64,000 nucleotides of DNA from Oscarella lobularis (taxonomy: Eukaryota > Porifera > Homoscleromorpha > Homosclerophorida > Oscarellidae). Location of the stretch: positions 682,001-746,000 of the forward strand of contig NC_089186.1 of the NCBI RefSeq assembly GCF_947507565.1, given 5' to 3'. The notes under the pieces were generated by a model. The model saw nothing but the letters and a program-made list of their open reading frames with translations, had not been told where the DNA came from and did not search any database. Below, piece after piece: positions 45,501-58,300 of this stretch (positions are counted from its first letter, which is position 1; each line of letters opens with the position of its first letter). A program made the position numbers and the translations under genes.

Positions 45501-47440
45501 AATCTTTTGCTCGACAGTCAGCTCCTTTTTCATCCAAGTAGCGAACTTTCAATGAACGATTAAGGAAACTTCCACATGCATACATAAAAGGCGTTTTTCC
45601 ACTCTGAAGACCAAATAAAAATAATAAAAGTATCACAAGCAAGATCTTCTAACATTGTTGACGCTATTGATATCAGCATTGTGTTCCAAAAGCCATTTCA
45701 CTCCAAATTTGTTTCCAATCATGCAGGCAGAATGCAGAGGAGTGTCCCCGTACTATTACCTATAGTGCAAATCTAGCCAATGAAGCACATCATATGTCAC
45801 CTTATTAGAAATGTTGACGCTCAATCCCCTTCTATTGACAAGATGATCAAAAATCTCGTTAGCATCTTCAGGTGACGAAAAATGACTTATAGCTAACCAA
45901 ACCTATCAATCAAAAGTCATGGCTGCCAGGCTATCGATATCCATGTTCTTCCAGACATCGCATTTTCTTCAATGTGTCAAAGGAACTCTTACAGGCATTA
46001 GAATATGGCGTAAGTCCACCCTAACAAAAGTGATGTCAGCAGTGCAACCATATGAAGGATGATGATAACATGCGTACAATAAGGGAGTCCCTCCGAACTA
46101 AAAATGGAATTGCCAAAACGAAAACGCGAAAGTAAGAATGCGACCTTATCAACAGAATTGATATCAATGCCTTTCTCAATGACAAGATATCGAAGAACAT
46201 CTTTCACTTCGTCATCTTTACAGTCTGAGGTCCAGGTGGAATAAAACAAAGCCGTCTTTCCATCCTGAATAAAAATGACGGCTATTTGTTCATTGACGTT
46301 TAAACTAATGCAGGACATCTCACGTGATCTTTGGCTCGACAGTCAGCTCCTTTTTCATCCAAGTAGCGAACTTTCGCTGAATGATTGATGGAACTTTCAC
46401 ATGCATCCATGAATGGCTTCGTGTCCCACTAAAGATAAAATAAGAATTAATTAAACTATTAGAAGTGAATCTTCTAACCTTTTTGACACTATTAATATCA
46501 GCGCGGTGTTCTATGAGCCATTTCACTACAAAAATGCTTCCACTTGAGCAGGCACTCTGCAGAGGAGTGTTGCCCTCCTATTAACAAATATTGCACACGT
46601 AGCAAACAAAAGCACATCATGTATCACCCAATTAATATCGTTGATGCTCAATCCCATTTCATAGACAAGATGACGAAAAATCCTATCAACTTCAGATGAC
46701 GAAAATTGATTTTGAGCTGCCCAAACCTATAAATCAAAAGTTACTGTTGTCAGAGTGTTGATTTGATATCAATTCTGTTACAATGTCAGAGGATGACAAA
46801 ATGTATCCATGTTCTTCGAGATAGACCATTTTCTTTCTTGCGTCAACGGAACTCAAAGAGGCTAGAGAATATGGCGTACGTTCAACCTAAAAAAGAGTGA
46901 TGAGTTCCATTATTGGAAACGAATTCCAAGTCATACGATGTCTTTCACGTTGACATTTGCACGGTGACTGACGAGCCATTCAACGCCAAAAATATCACCC
47001 CACTCGCACGCACAGTGAAGTGGGCGGAATCTCCTCTGCATCCAAGAATTAATTAGTTAATTTACCAATCCAAAACGTGAAGTCATACAAATCCTGCTTC
47101 TTTTTCAATGCCTTGATTCTTCTGCACAAGCGCAAAGCTGAGCCAATCATCGGCTTCCTTCGCCGTCTCAAACTCTCTTCCCGCCAAATAGTGAAATAAC
47201 GACAAGTCAGATTCGTACTAACAAAATTAGGAGAATACAATGGTGTGCAGCGATGAAAAACGCAACTATTCCATACCTGCTCAGATCGAAATCCTTTCTC
47301 TCTAGAAAGAAAACGAGGCAATTCATCGCCCGGGTCATTGTCATTTCTCTTCTCCAAAATCTTCGCCAATCGATCAATCGCAGAGCGAACAGACGAGTTC
47401 CCTCTCTGCCTCTGCAAAAACAACTCTACGTTGGTTAGAA
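42580..47440 (-). CDS. Ankyrin - ROC - COR - death domain ROCO protein
   Basis: Reading leftward, a Lys/Arg-rich N-terminus (47.4 kb) is followed by about ten ankyrin repeats in single exons (for example RPLHCACEWGDIFGVEWLV and IIDLLIEKGCDV). A ROC GTPase domain comes next (44.84-44.24 kb) with P-loop GREMAGKTTL and switch II DFGAQ. The NKxD/THxD base-recognition motif is not visible where expected (LFIVFNLIAF), so guanine specificity may be altered. The COR domain spans 43.93-43.06 kb (LLAPSYFPFGMP, EEAIRVLLCLDLCIEV, IDIISPSSFVV). A C-terminal helical domain resembles a death fold (KGSKWEEIAVYL, 42.8-42.6 kb). ROCO proteins with ankyrins and a death domain recall DAPK1 without its kinase, with likely roles in cell-death or stress signalling. 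Relative to the partial copy at 23 kb, 4 bases (AATT) are inserted near 43275, which shifts frame between COR halves. The start codon and last exon are unresolved. Confidence 0.75.
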
Positions 47441-47900
47441 GAGCGAAAACGTTTCGGTGAATTCTACGGGTTCTTTTCGAGACAAAAACGAATCTTCGAG
47501 TTATCTTAGAAGTGACGATCTTGCTGTTCTATCGCACTCCATTAATAAAACCATCATCGCCTTACAAGCAGCGGTACCCCGTCTATTTTTGCTTTTTTCG
47601 CCGAAGAGAACTTCCTCATAACACAAACAATGTGCGCATGCGCTACGCTTCGTAATTCGATTTCATTTCTAGAGAATGCTAGCTCGATGTAGGCCATCAT
47701 GCATAGCCTACGCGAACGCATTACAAAGCATGACGTCATAAATATTTACGTTGTCATATTTTGACGTAGTAATACAGCCCCACTTATATAGTGTACTGTA
47801 TACAGCTCAGTTCTGTATAGGGTAGTGAATCGTTGTTGAAACGCTATCTAACTTGGAACGGCTGCATCATAGCTTCTGCTGCACCGTTTTTCTTCCCGCT
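47441..47900 (-). promoter_or_regulatory. Candidate promoter of the ROCO gene: NRF1 and CRE palindromes
   Basis: TGCGCATGCGCT at 47633-47644 fits the NRF1 palindrome, and TGACGTCA at 47731-47738 is a perfect CRE. Both lie 200-310 bases upstream of the first recognised ROCO exon. The segment around the CRE resembles 25040-25095 (CRE, then GTTGTCA, then TTACAGCC or ATACAGCC), so part of it may be a dispersed repeat. Confidence 0.4.
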
Positions 47901-49883
47901 TTTTCTAAAAATACTTCAGGCTTTCCTTGTTTAGAATGGCGCAAACAGTGAAGCTCTAAACATGACCAGTTACGGTACCGTACTTGGAACGTACAGATGA
48001 ATCTTATTGGGAACGCCCTATATTTTTGCGTTTTCCCATATAGACCTATATATCATTTGAAAGCTCAGCTTGTGCTTGATCGCGTTTGGCGTTGGTCCCA
48101 GCTGCGGTGAAGATATCACGGTTTGAATTCGATCGCAGTTTTCTGTCTATTCTGTCGACATCTTATAATGAACTTGATGAACTTGATGCAGCCGTTCCTT
48201 TTTAGATAGCGTTTTATGCAACAACGATTCACCCAACACACTAGCATACACGTCGCCCTCTCCTTCGAAGAGTCGCGAGGCGATCGGACGCCATGCATAT
48301 GTGCATCACAAAAAATAACTTAGCAGCAGTTTACGCAAAGAAAACGATGGCGGCACATGCAGCACCGCGCATACAAACAGAAAGGATAAAGATACTACTG
48401 ATTGATACAGCGACCGTGCCCTGCCCTTTCACTCCCAAATAAACGTGCGGTGGAGGAGTACAAAAGCGGCTCTTTGAATATACTCAGTCTCCCACAAAGT
48501 ACGTCACGCGCTCGCTAAAATCAATACGAAACGCACACACTCAATGGCAGATAGGTGTATCGAAGTCAAAGCAAACGCTTTTCCAGCGTGAAACGCGCCA
48601 TAATACACCTGGAAGCACCCACGTAACGTAGGAAAGTTCATGTGACACCAACTCTTCGTTATTATAAGGCACGAGCCTTCATCAAGAGTGCAACTATATA
48701 ATTGTATAAAAATGATCAATCGTAACTGCTGAGAGCAAAACTAAGCAAACGCATTCTTCTTAGAACGAGCAGTTACCACAATCAGAAAATTCAACAAAGA
48801 TCAGTAGAAGACGCACTGAAGACTTGTCCATTGCTGCAGCTGCCTCTCTCACGTTTGTGCAAAAAATAGTGCTAGTGGAAGCAGAGACATATGCGCCCCC
48901 ATTTAAGGATTGCTTCCTTAATTTCCGCGAAAACAAGTGGGCATAAAGCAATCCGTTACATCCATCGTTACATCCATTCACGGGACTTTCGCGGTGGGAA
49001 ATACGGAGAAGGGAAACGAAGAGCGCATAAATGTGGATAGATTATGAGATGGAAGCTTGCATAGGGAACCGAAGGACGAAAATAAAAGGAAGCGAGAGGA
49101 ATATTAGATTAAGACGAACAAATTAAATTGGTATGGACCACGAGACACAGATCGAGAGAGTCAAATTTCCAGAATCTTATTCATTTAGTAAAAGCCGCTA
49201 GAACCCTGTGCTTTCATTCTCATTTAAATATCCTCCCGGTGAAAATACCGTGAGATCAACGAATTCTTCTTGAAACGCCTGTTTCCTATGGAGGTTGTCA
49301 ATTTAGCATTGTAGAATTTTTCTTGCATCTTGCATCTAAATTCTTGAGACTCCTATTAATTAGAGGATTTGCGTGTTCTTCGATTTTATCTATGTGCTTC
49401 AAGTTATATTACCTTCTACAAGACCACTTCGACATGAAATTATCTGACGTATCCAAGGTAATTTTTAGGCATCGTCTGCTCTACTAAGGTTGGCAGACTA
49501 CCATAGAACGCGTCATAGATTTATCCATGCAACACCCGTGGCATGCATGTAGTTTCGCTCTCGCCTTTATCCGACGTACGTTATTATCGCCTGGAGGCAG
49601 TAATCAAAAGTGGCCACGGTACCGACCATAGCAGCAAAGAACACAGTAGCTTTGAAAATATGGAGCGGCATCACGTGCACCACTTGAGACTCTTTGAGTC
49701 AATTTGCGGTAAAAGCCATCAAGACGTCTCTTCTGGTTGAGGTATTTAGCTGTTATGCAAAGGTTCTGAAGAAAGCTAGCCGAATTAAAAAACGCCTCAA
49801 GCATATGTTTGATTCTTACTGCGGCTGCGCGTACGTGCAAGAAGGCGAGTACATAAACAACGTCACCGCGGAAAGACCGGTTC
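47901..49883. other. Intergenic, no gene recognised
   Basis: Only short frames without recognisable similarity were seen. The region separates the divergently oriented ROCO and ankyrin-kinase genes and probably contains the upstream control region of the latter. Confidence 0.4.
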
Positions 49884-52800
49884 ATGGACACCGCCAGTAC
49901 ATTACTGTCTACTAAATCTTTTTGTGATAAAACTCTTCTTGACTGTTTATAGAGTTTTTTTCGGCTATCGCCAGCGGAAAAACGAAAAAGGTTCGCGAAT
50001 TCGTGTCTAAACAGCCTGTACAATGGCAAACGATGGTTACCAAGGTACGATACGCGTTTTTCCCTAGAAACGGTGACTCATTACGCCGTTGATTTCGCTC
50101 TTTGGGGTATATAGAGGCCTTCTTTTTTGTTTAGGACGGTTTCAGTGCAATAGCTTTTGCTATTTCGTGCAATTCATTAGAAGTGGCAGAGTATTTTCTT
50201 TCAACAGGATTAGATATCGAGAGTCGAGTTGACATGGTATTGTTAAAATTTCCAAAAATGAAGAAACGCATATTTGAGTTTGATGCTACGTAGAAAGGAG
50301 CGACTGCCTTTCTTCACGCTGCTTACAAAGGATCTCTGAAAGGAGTCGATCTATTATTGAGAAACGGCTGTAACGTTCATGTGAAGGACGACGTGAGTGC
50401 CACTTTTCACATTATTTGACTATTGACACACTCGCTTAGGACGGCAATGGAGTTCTGGCATTAGCGTGCTTAGGAAGCGATCTTATGATGGTTAAAAGAA
50501 TTTGCACAATGGGTTTCTCGGTGAACGCAACTCATCAGGTAGAGATAAATAATAAAATGTTTATTTCTACAAGAATTCTGGTTTCTCCATAGGATGAAAA
50601 TACATCTTTGCATTTTGCAGCTTATAGTGGAAGTGCCGAAATTGCAGCATTACTAATAGGCAACGGAGCAAACGTCGAAGCAAAAAACAAAGTGGTGTCC
50701 TAGATGCAAACGAGATTAATTTAACGCATGGTTTTCTAGTTTGGCTTCACTCCCTTTCTTATGGCCTGTAATTTAGACAACTTGAGCGTCGTCAATTTAC
50801 TTATAGCAAAAGGATGCAATATTCATGTCAAAACAAAAGTAAGTTTCGGATGTCGTTATTTCTAAACCTAGTGTATATATCGATGTAGCGCGGTGACGGA
50901 GCATTGGCGATGTCAAGTGGTAATGGCAACCTTAGAATCGCTGAAGTTTTGATTCAAGTTGGATTAGACCCCAACGAAGCCCAACACGTAAAACTATTTC
51001 CATACTGGTCTTGCTGGGTATTGTATTTGTTTTCAGCTGGGTTACACATCCTTGCACTGGGCTGCTGAAAAAGGACAACTTAGACTCGCAGACTTTCTTC
51101 TAAAGAACGGCTCTAAAATAGAAGCTCAGGACAAGGTAACTGCGATATTTTATAAAAATGCTTCACATTGACTTAATTAATTAATTAATATTCTCATAGT
51201 TTGGAAAGACGCCGTTTCTCGTGGCTTGTACGTACAACCAAACAAAAGTAGCTAAGCTCTTCATATCCAAAGCGTGTAATGTTCACGTCAAATCCAATGT
51301 CAGCTTTTGCCTTTGTCGCGAAAGACCTATAACTATGCGCATGTGTGTATTAGCGTGCTGATGGAGCCTTGGCAATGGCGACTTGGAACGAAAACGTCGA
51401 ACTTGCTGAAGTATTGATTCAACTTGGTTTAGACGTCAACGAAGTCCATGGAGTAACTTCTCCGCGCGTATTGTACTTTAGCGTGCATTTATTCTTTTAT
51501 GAAGTTTTACTGCACATCCTTACACTGGGCAGCTAGCAAAGGAAATTGTGAATTAGGTGAACTTCTTATTGGAGAGGGTGCTGCGGTTGAAGTTAAAGAC
51601 GAGGTATCTAAACGTTTTATTGGCACGATAATTTACTTCATGACGTTCTGTGGTGTGTCCTTGTTGATTAAGGTTGGATATACACCCTTTCTTATGGCTT
51701 GTAGTTGTCAGCAATTTCCCTTCGTCGAACTCCTGATATCAAAGGGATGCAATATACATGCAAAGAGCAATGTGCGGTTTTTTACAAACATTTTGCCACT
51801 AACAGTTGATTGCGTATATCTGTAGTGTGGCGATGGAGCCTTGGCAATGGCAAGTTGGAATGGAAACCTGAAATTTGCTAAGAAACTTATTCAACTCGGA
51901 TTAGACGTAAATGAATCTCAACGCGTAAGTCTTATGCATGATTAATCGTTGCAGCTACCTGATGTTTTCGTTAGGTTGGCTATACCTCTTTGCACTGGGC
52001 AGCTCAAGACGGGCATCTAGAACTGGCAGAATTCTTTATTGAATGTGGGGCCGAACTTGAAGTTCAAGACGAGGTTTCACGTTTGTGACTTTATATTCTA
52101 CTATATAGATGTATTTCGCTGATTTTGTAGAATGGAAACACTCCGATTTTATGTTGTGCTGCGAGTGATAATGTTGATTTGCTCGCTATGTTAATCTCAA
52201 AGGGTTGCAACGTTCAAGCAAAGAATAAGGAAGCTATACCTTAGAAGTATATATTCACGATCTTTACTGTGATTTCGTTATAGATCGGTCGAGGATTGCT
52301 AGCAACAGCTTCTGCAAATGGTCAAGCAAAAATGGCCGAAGCGCTTTTAAAGATGGAATTTTCGCTGTTTGAGACGGACTACGTGCGATGATACCTACAT
52401 TCTTACGTCACTAACCTTTAACACTATCTTCATTTAGCATGGCCGCACGCCGCTTCATTGGGCGGCGCAATGGAATCGAAAGCAAGTTGCGGAAGTTCTC
52501 ATCGACAAAGGCGCCGACATTGAAGCTCAAGACAGAGTTTGAGCATAGATTGATTTGTAGGCGAATATTCTCTCTACGACGATATCTCTTTTGCAGTGCG
52601 GAAAAACGCCTTTTCTGTATGCGGTTTGGCGTGGGCAAAATGAATTTGCTCATTTTTTACTTGACGAAGGATGCAATCTTTCTGCACTTGATCATGCAAG
52701 ATGATCATTCATTTCTTGTAGAAAATGAACGGCGCTTTCTATTTCTAGAATGATCAGGGTGCATTGACCTTGGCCTGCATTGAAGGGCATCACGACACAG

Positions 52801-55180
52801 CAGAATGGCTCGTATCAAAGTTTAAATCCCAGGTAAGGTTACTATCTTTTACAAATAAAATAAAAGTCTAATGAATTAGCATGTAGGATATCGATTGTCT
52901 TCTACATGTTGCAGCCCAAAACGATTTTGACAAGGTCGCTGCCATGCTGGTGTCAAAAGGAGCTGCATTGGAATCTCGAGATCAGGTAGCATACAGTTGA
53001 GAGAGAGAGCAATACCTTTATTATATTAATTATTTTGCAGTGGGGCTGCACTCCTCTTCTCACTGCCATTGAGTTCGGCTGTGACAACGTCATTGATTAT
53101 CTTTTGAACAAAGGCTGCAATATTTATGCAACAACGAAACGAGGAGAGTGCGCTCTTGATTTAGCCGTTATGGGAGGACGCCTAGATTTGTATCATCGCT
53201 TGGTGAAGGCGGGAATCAAAGCCTCTCAGCTCACACAAGCGAGTCAAATGTCGAAGTCCGATTTTTCTTAATGCCTTAATCGATCTAGGATAGTCGTCGG
53301 TTTTTGAAGAGGGCCGCTTTAGGTGAAAACGATGAAGCTCTTCGTTTTTTAAGAGAGGTGACTTCATTTGAAATAGAGCTGACATCTATTCTTGACACGT
53401 TGTGCCTTACAGATATACAGTCTTCAGTGCTTTGAAGATCCTCTAAACTGGGCTTCGCCTCAGGAATGCGGTTGCACATCTTTTGAACTATTTGAAATGT
53501 CTTGCCGTTCTATAGGAACGAGAAGAAATGCAACTAGAAATACATCAGCTTTATGCCCGACTAAGAAAACGTGAAGATAGTACGCACTCCTCTAGAGATC
53601 ATGAATCGAAAGAAGAGGAGCGCCCTGTTGGTACTACTGAAGTAGGTGTTGCATTGTTCTAAAATATGACAGTGGAGGAAGATGTTTAATTAAAATAGGA
53701 ACGGAAGCAGGTGGTAGAGGAATTGGCATTTGCTTTGGCTAGAAAGGAAAGAGAAATAGCGCAATTGAAGGACGAGGCTACAGAAAGAGAGCGAAAGCAC
53801 GAAGCCCTTTACGGTTCCTAAGATATTCTATGCACCTTTTTCATAGGTAATATAAAATTTCTTCTTTTTAATTAATAACAGCAAAGTGGAGAACCGAAGT
53901 TGAAGAGAAGAACATTGCACTTGACGTTCGAGCCCACGAAATTGGTAAACCGTTCTGGTATTGGAACCTTACTAATCATTTGTTTGATAATCAACTAGAG
54001 GAAATAAGGATTGCTGCCAAGGCAAAAGACGATCAAATAGAAGAGGCTATAAAAAAGATTGACGCATTGACACTAGACCACGGTAATAGATCCCTCATCT
54101 AGCTATTTCTTGATCAATGGATTTGCGTACAGGAAAATTAGTCAACTGCTTTGAGGAGACAGTAACTGAGCTAAGAACCATATCTGAACAGAAAGCAGAG
54201 AAGGAAAAGCAGCTAGACAAAGAAAAAGAAAACGAAGGTCTACTGCAAATTTCTCTCGAAGACGTCAAAATGACTGAAATTAAACTCGGAGAGGGAGCGT
54301 GGGGAGGTAATTACGAACGATGTAATGATGTAAGAAACATGAAATTCCTATCTAGAAGTGAGGGTTGGCTACTGGCGTGGATGTCCCGTGGCTGTCAAGA
54401 TATTTTTTGAATTTCTGAACACGGACAACTGCCTTCGTCTCTTTCAGGAAGAGATTGCCGTCTGCAGTCGAATACGTCACCCAAACATCGTCCCCCTATG
54501 CGGTGCAACAACGGAGAAAAACGAACGACTTCGAATAATCACAGAGCTTCTTGAAGGGTCTCTTTCTGACGTCATCATAGCCGCTCGTCGTTCAAAAATG
54601 GCTTCTTTCTTTGCGAGAGCAGATTGACCTTGCCTTCGGTATGACAGCTGCAACAACGTATCTCCATGAACTCCGACCAAACGGAATCGTACACCGCAAC
54701 ATTCGCTCCTCCAATGTTGTCGTAACGGCTTTGATGGAGGCGAAGCTCTGCGACTTGGGCTGGACTACATTTGCACAAGTGTCTCTTTCCACCGTACCTC
54801 TTCCTGCCAGCCAGTATTCGGCTCCAGAGCAGGGCTCTGTTCTCTACCAGGGCACACAGATGACTGACGTGTGCAGTCTAGGAGTGACTCTCGCTGAATT
54901 GATGACTGGGGAAGAACCAGTTGCCAGTCAGCGATTCGAGCAGGCTTCCATTGTCGGTCATCCCCTCGTCAAGAAGATGTGCCTGCAAATGATCTCTATT
55001 GATCCAAGCGTGAGGCCAACTGCACACGAATGCTTGGATACATTAGAACGAGTTAAAAAGTCAGACGACTATAATCAGTGTTATCCGAAGAGAGTTGTAA
55101 AGGGTAAGTCGCACGGGGAGGTGAACTTGGTGTTTCCGCATTTGCCGCATTGTCTTTCCGTGAAACCTGGCATTTTGTAG
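49884..55180 (+). CDS. Ankyrin (20 exons) - coiled coil - kinase-like gene 1, probable pseudokinase
   Basis: Exon 1 is 13 bases (49884-49896, MDTA) and exon 2 is 49953-50044. Then twenty exons of about 99 bases, separated by phase-0 introns, each encode about one 33-residue ankyrin repeat (50134-53270). Coiled-coil exons follow (53.29-54.31 kb; for example KQVVEELAFALARKERE), then the glycine loop IKLGEGAWG and the kinase exon from 54356. VAVK and a DLG motif are present. The catalytic loop reads HRN instead of HRD (IVHRNIRSSN), so the catalytic Asp is gone. In addition an A5 run at 54594-54598 is one base longer than the frame requires, which breaks the kinase unless it is a base-calling error. 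GC and GA donors occur (52696 and 53464). The product, if made, would be an ankyrin-scaffold pseudokinase. The tandem neighbour starts 185 bases downstream. Confidence 0.78.
53464..53515 (+). other. Apparent GA-AG intron, gene 1
   Basis: The exon IYSLQCFEDPLNWASPQ ends CCTCAG and the next exon begins GAACGAGAAG in phase 0. The 52-base interval starts GAATGC and ends TATAG. No GT donor restores the frame. The paralogous intron (59170) has the same GAATGC start. Confidence 0.55.
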
Positions 55181-55365
55181 ATTTTTACATGGCTTTTCTG
55201 TTGCATTATTCTGTTCTACAAGCACAGCTAAAACTAAACTATTTTATACGCATCCGCTAGACGATTTCTGGAAAATCTCAAAGGTAAGTAAGTGCCTTTG
55301 ACGCACTGGCTTTATATTCAATGTGCTAAAGTAGGTTTTCTGTATGAACATGCGCAGACGAGACT

Positions 55366-58300
55366 ATGGATTCCGCTGGTAAATGCAACCTGACCTGACA
55401 AGAAACGATCTCCTCTCTAGGCTTCTTCCTAGCTTTTCTTGACGCTATTGCAAACAGAGACGCGAATCTGGTTCGCCAATTCGTGTCCAATCACCCGGAA
55501 CAGTGGAGAACCGCAGTGAACGAGGTATGGTTGTAAATTGTCTCCCAAATCGCGGTTCATGACCATGGTCTGGGTGAAATGGCACCTCAATATAATCTTT
55601 GTATGCTCGGGAAATACATTCACCCCAAGGACACCAACTAAATATTTTTTTCTAACCGTTTAGCATCGCCCTTAAAGCCTTAGACCCTTTTGTCGATGGT
55701 CCTGCTACGCCACTAGTGCTCTTTTAGTCTCAACGTAGTCTATGTTACTGCAGAAGTGGTAGCGATAGAGTGGCAGCTGACAATTTATTATTAGATAACC
55801 TGCTGTTGGAAAATATCCAACTTATTAGATTCTTTGCGTTGTAGGAAGGTGCCAATGCGATGACGTACGCGATTTTTTACAATTCTTTGGAAGTGACAAA
55901 ATATTTTCTCTCGCTGGGATGGGACATTGAAAGTCATGTCAACAAGGTAGTTTCTTTTTTTAACATTAGAGACGTTTTGATTGCTTTGTGATAGACTGGA
56001 TCAACGGCTTTTCTTTATGCTGTCAATAGAGGATCTGTCAAAGTAGTCGATCTATTTCTCAGGAAAGGCTGCAACGTCCATGCAAAAAGCCACGTGAGAA
56101 ACGGAACGTTACCATGGCTTTTGGCGTAAACTTGCTTTGTGATGGCAGAATGGCAACAGAGCTCTGGCTTTGGCGTGTTTGCGAGGCCGTCTTGATATGG
56201 TAAAGAAAATGATAAAAATAGGACTTTGCGTCAACGAAACTAACGAAGTACGTTAACAAATTTTAATTAAGTCTGAAAATTTTGTATTTCTTCTTATATA
56301 GAATGGCTACGCATCGTTGCATTACGCAGCTGATCGAGGATATGCCAAAATTGCCTCGTATCTAATCACAAAAAAGGCATTTCTTGAAGCTAAAACCGAA
56401 GTACTGTAGAACCCTCATAACTATTCTAAATTGATTGGACAGAAACTACGTTCTCGTTAGTCTGGACTAACGCCTTTTCTGGTCGCCTGTACGTCTAATC
56501 AAATTAGAATGGTCGATTTTTTGCTATCAAAAAGATGCAACATTTACGCCAAGAAAAAGGTTCCCAGTTGCGACCTACTCTTTAGCCATTATGTATGTAC
56601 ATACATGTAGGGAGGTCAGGGAGCCCTGGCAATTGCAAGTATAAACGGAAACCTTGAACTCGCTGAAAAATTGATTCATCTTGGCCTGGACCCTAACGAA
56701 GCTGATGCGGTGGGCGCCCAAGAAAATAAATTCTCTGTTATCATGTTATCATTCAGGATGGCTTCTCTTCTTTGCACTGGGCTGCCAAACATGGGCACAT
56801 ACAAGTAGGAAAGTTTCTTATCAAAAACGGATCCAGTCTCGAATCCAAATCCAAAGTAGGTGCAGTCGTTGATTCTATAGGATAGCACTTTCTCGGTTCT
56901 AGTGGGGACAAACGCCTTTTCTTGTGGCCTGTGATAGCCAGTGCGAAGGCATGGTAGATCTGTTGATAGCGGAAGGATGCAATATTCACTCCAAAAGCGA
57001 GGTCAGTATATGAAGTTTTTTATTTACGTTTGGTTGTGAAGAAGTAAATGTCGCGTGCAGCGAGGTGATGGCGCGTTGGCATTCGCTAGCTGGAATGGAA
57101 ACGTTGAAATTGCTGAAAAATTAATTGAACTCGGATTAGACGTCAACGAAGCTCACTTTGTAAGAAATTTACTGATGATGATCTCTCGCAGTGTGTGATA
57201 TGATATATCTCCTTCAGTGCGGCTACACCTCTTTGCACTGGGCAGTCGCCAAAAGTCATCTCAAACTTGCTAAACTTCTTATTAGAAAGGGCGCTAATTT
57301 GGAAGCAGAAAACGAGGTGATATATCTTACCTTCACTCGTTATTTTAGGTAGAGTTTGTACGTTCTGCTAGTGGGGAGAAACACCCTTTCTCGTCGCTTG
57401 TAATGACCAACGCCTTGACGTGATTGACTTCTTAGTATTGAAAGGGTGCAATATTCATGCTAAGAGCAAGGCAAATTGTTTGGTGACGTACTATCTGTCA
57501 CAAACATACTTTCGTGTATCTACAGAAAGGAAATGGAGCCTTGGCAAATGCATGTTTGCAAGGAAACGTCAAACTTGCTGAGAATTTGATTCAACTCGGA
57601 TTGGACGTCAATGAAACTCATTCTGTAGGCGTTTTTTAGAATGAAACAATTAGAAGTTGATGATTTGTCTAGAATGGTTTCACTTCCTTGCACTGGGCCG
57701 CTGGAAAAGGGTATCATATGCTAGTAGAACTTCTTATTGACAAGGGAGCGAAGCTTGAAGCTAAAGACAAGGTAAGTAACAATGCATTCTACTGAAAGGC
57801 CTGGATTGTTTTATTGTCACTTGCTCATTTTTTTTGTTTGGCCTTGCAGAACGGAACAACTCCAATTCTTTGCTGCACCACAACTGACAGGCTCTACCTG
57901 CTTAGAATGATGATATCCAAAGGATGTAACATTCACGCCAAGAACAATGTAGTTAGGACAAGCGTCAAAATTACACTAGTGACCATGACGTGTAGGTTGG
58001 GTCTGGAGCGTTGGCAACAGCAAGTGCCAGAGGAAAGGTTAAAATGGCAAGAAAACTTCTTGAAATAGGATGCCTGGTAACTGAAACTGACCTTGTAAGC
58101 CATAAATCCTTCGTTTTCTCAAGCGTTATCGCAATCTCTTTACTTGTTAGTTCGGTGTTACGTCACTTCACATAGCAGCAATATGGAATAGACCGGCGAT
58201 TGCCAATCTCCTCATTGAATGGGGCGCCAACGTCGAAGCTCAAGACAACGTTTGATTTAATGGGGTAACAGATAATGACGTCTTTGTAGCATTAACTCTT

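Noticed and set aside
47554-47739. Minus-strand frame as the first ROCO exon
   Set aside because: It contains promoter-like palindromes and no splice donor that joins in phase to the exon at 47.4 kb.
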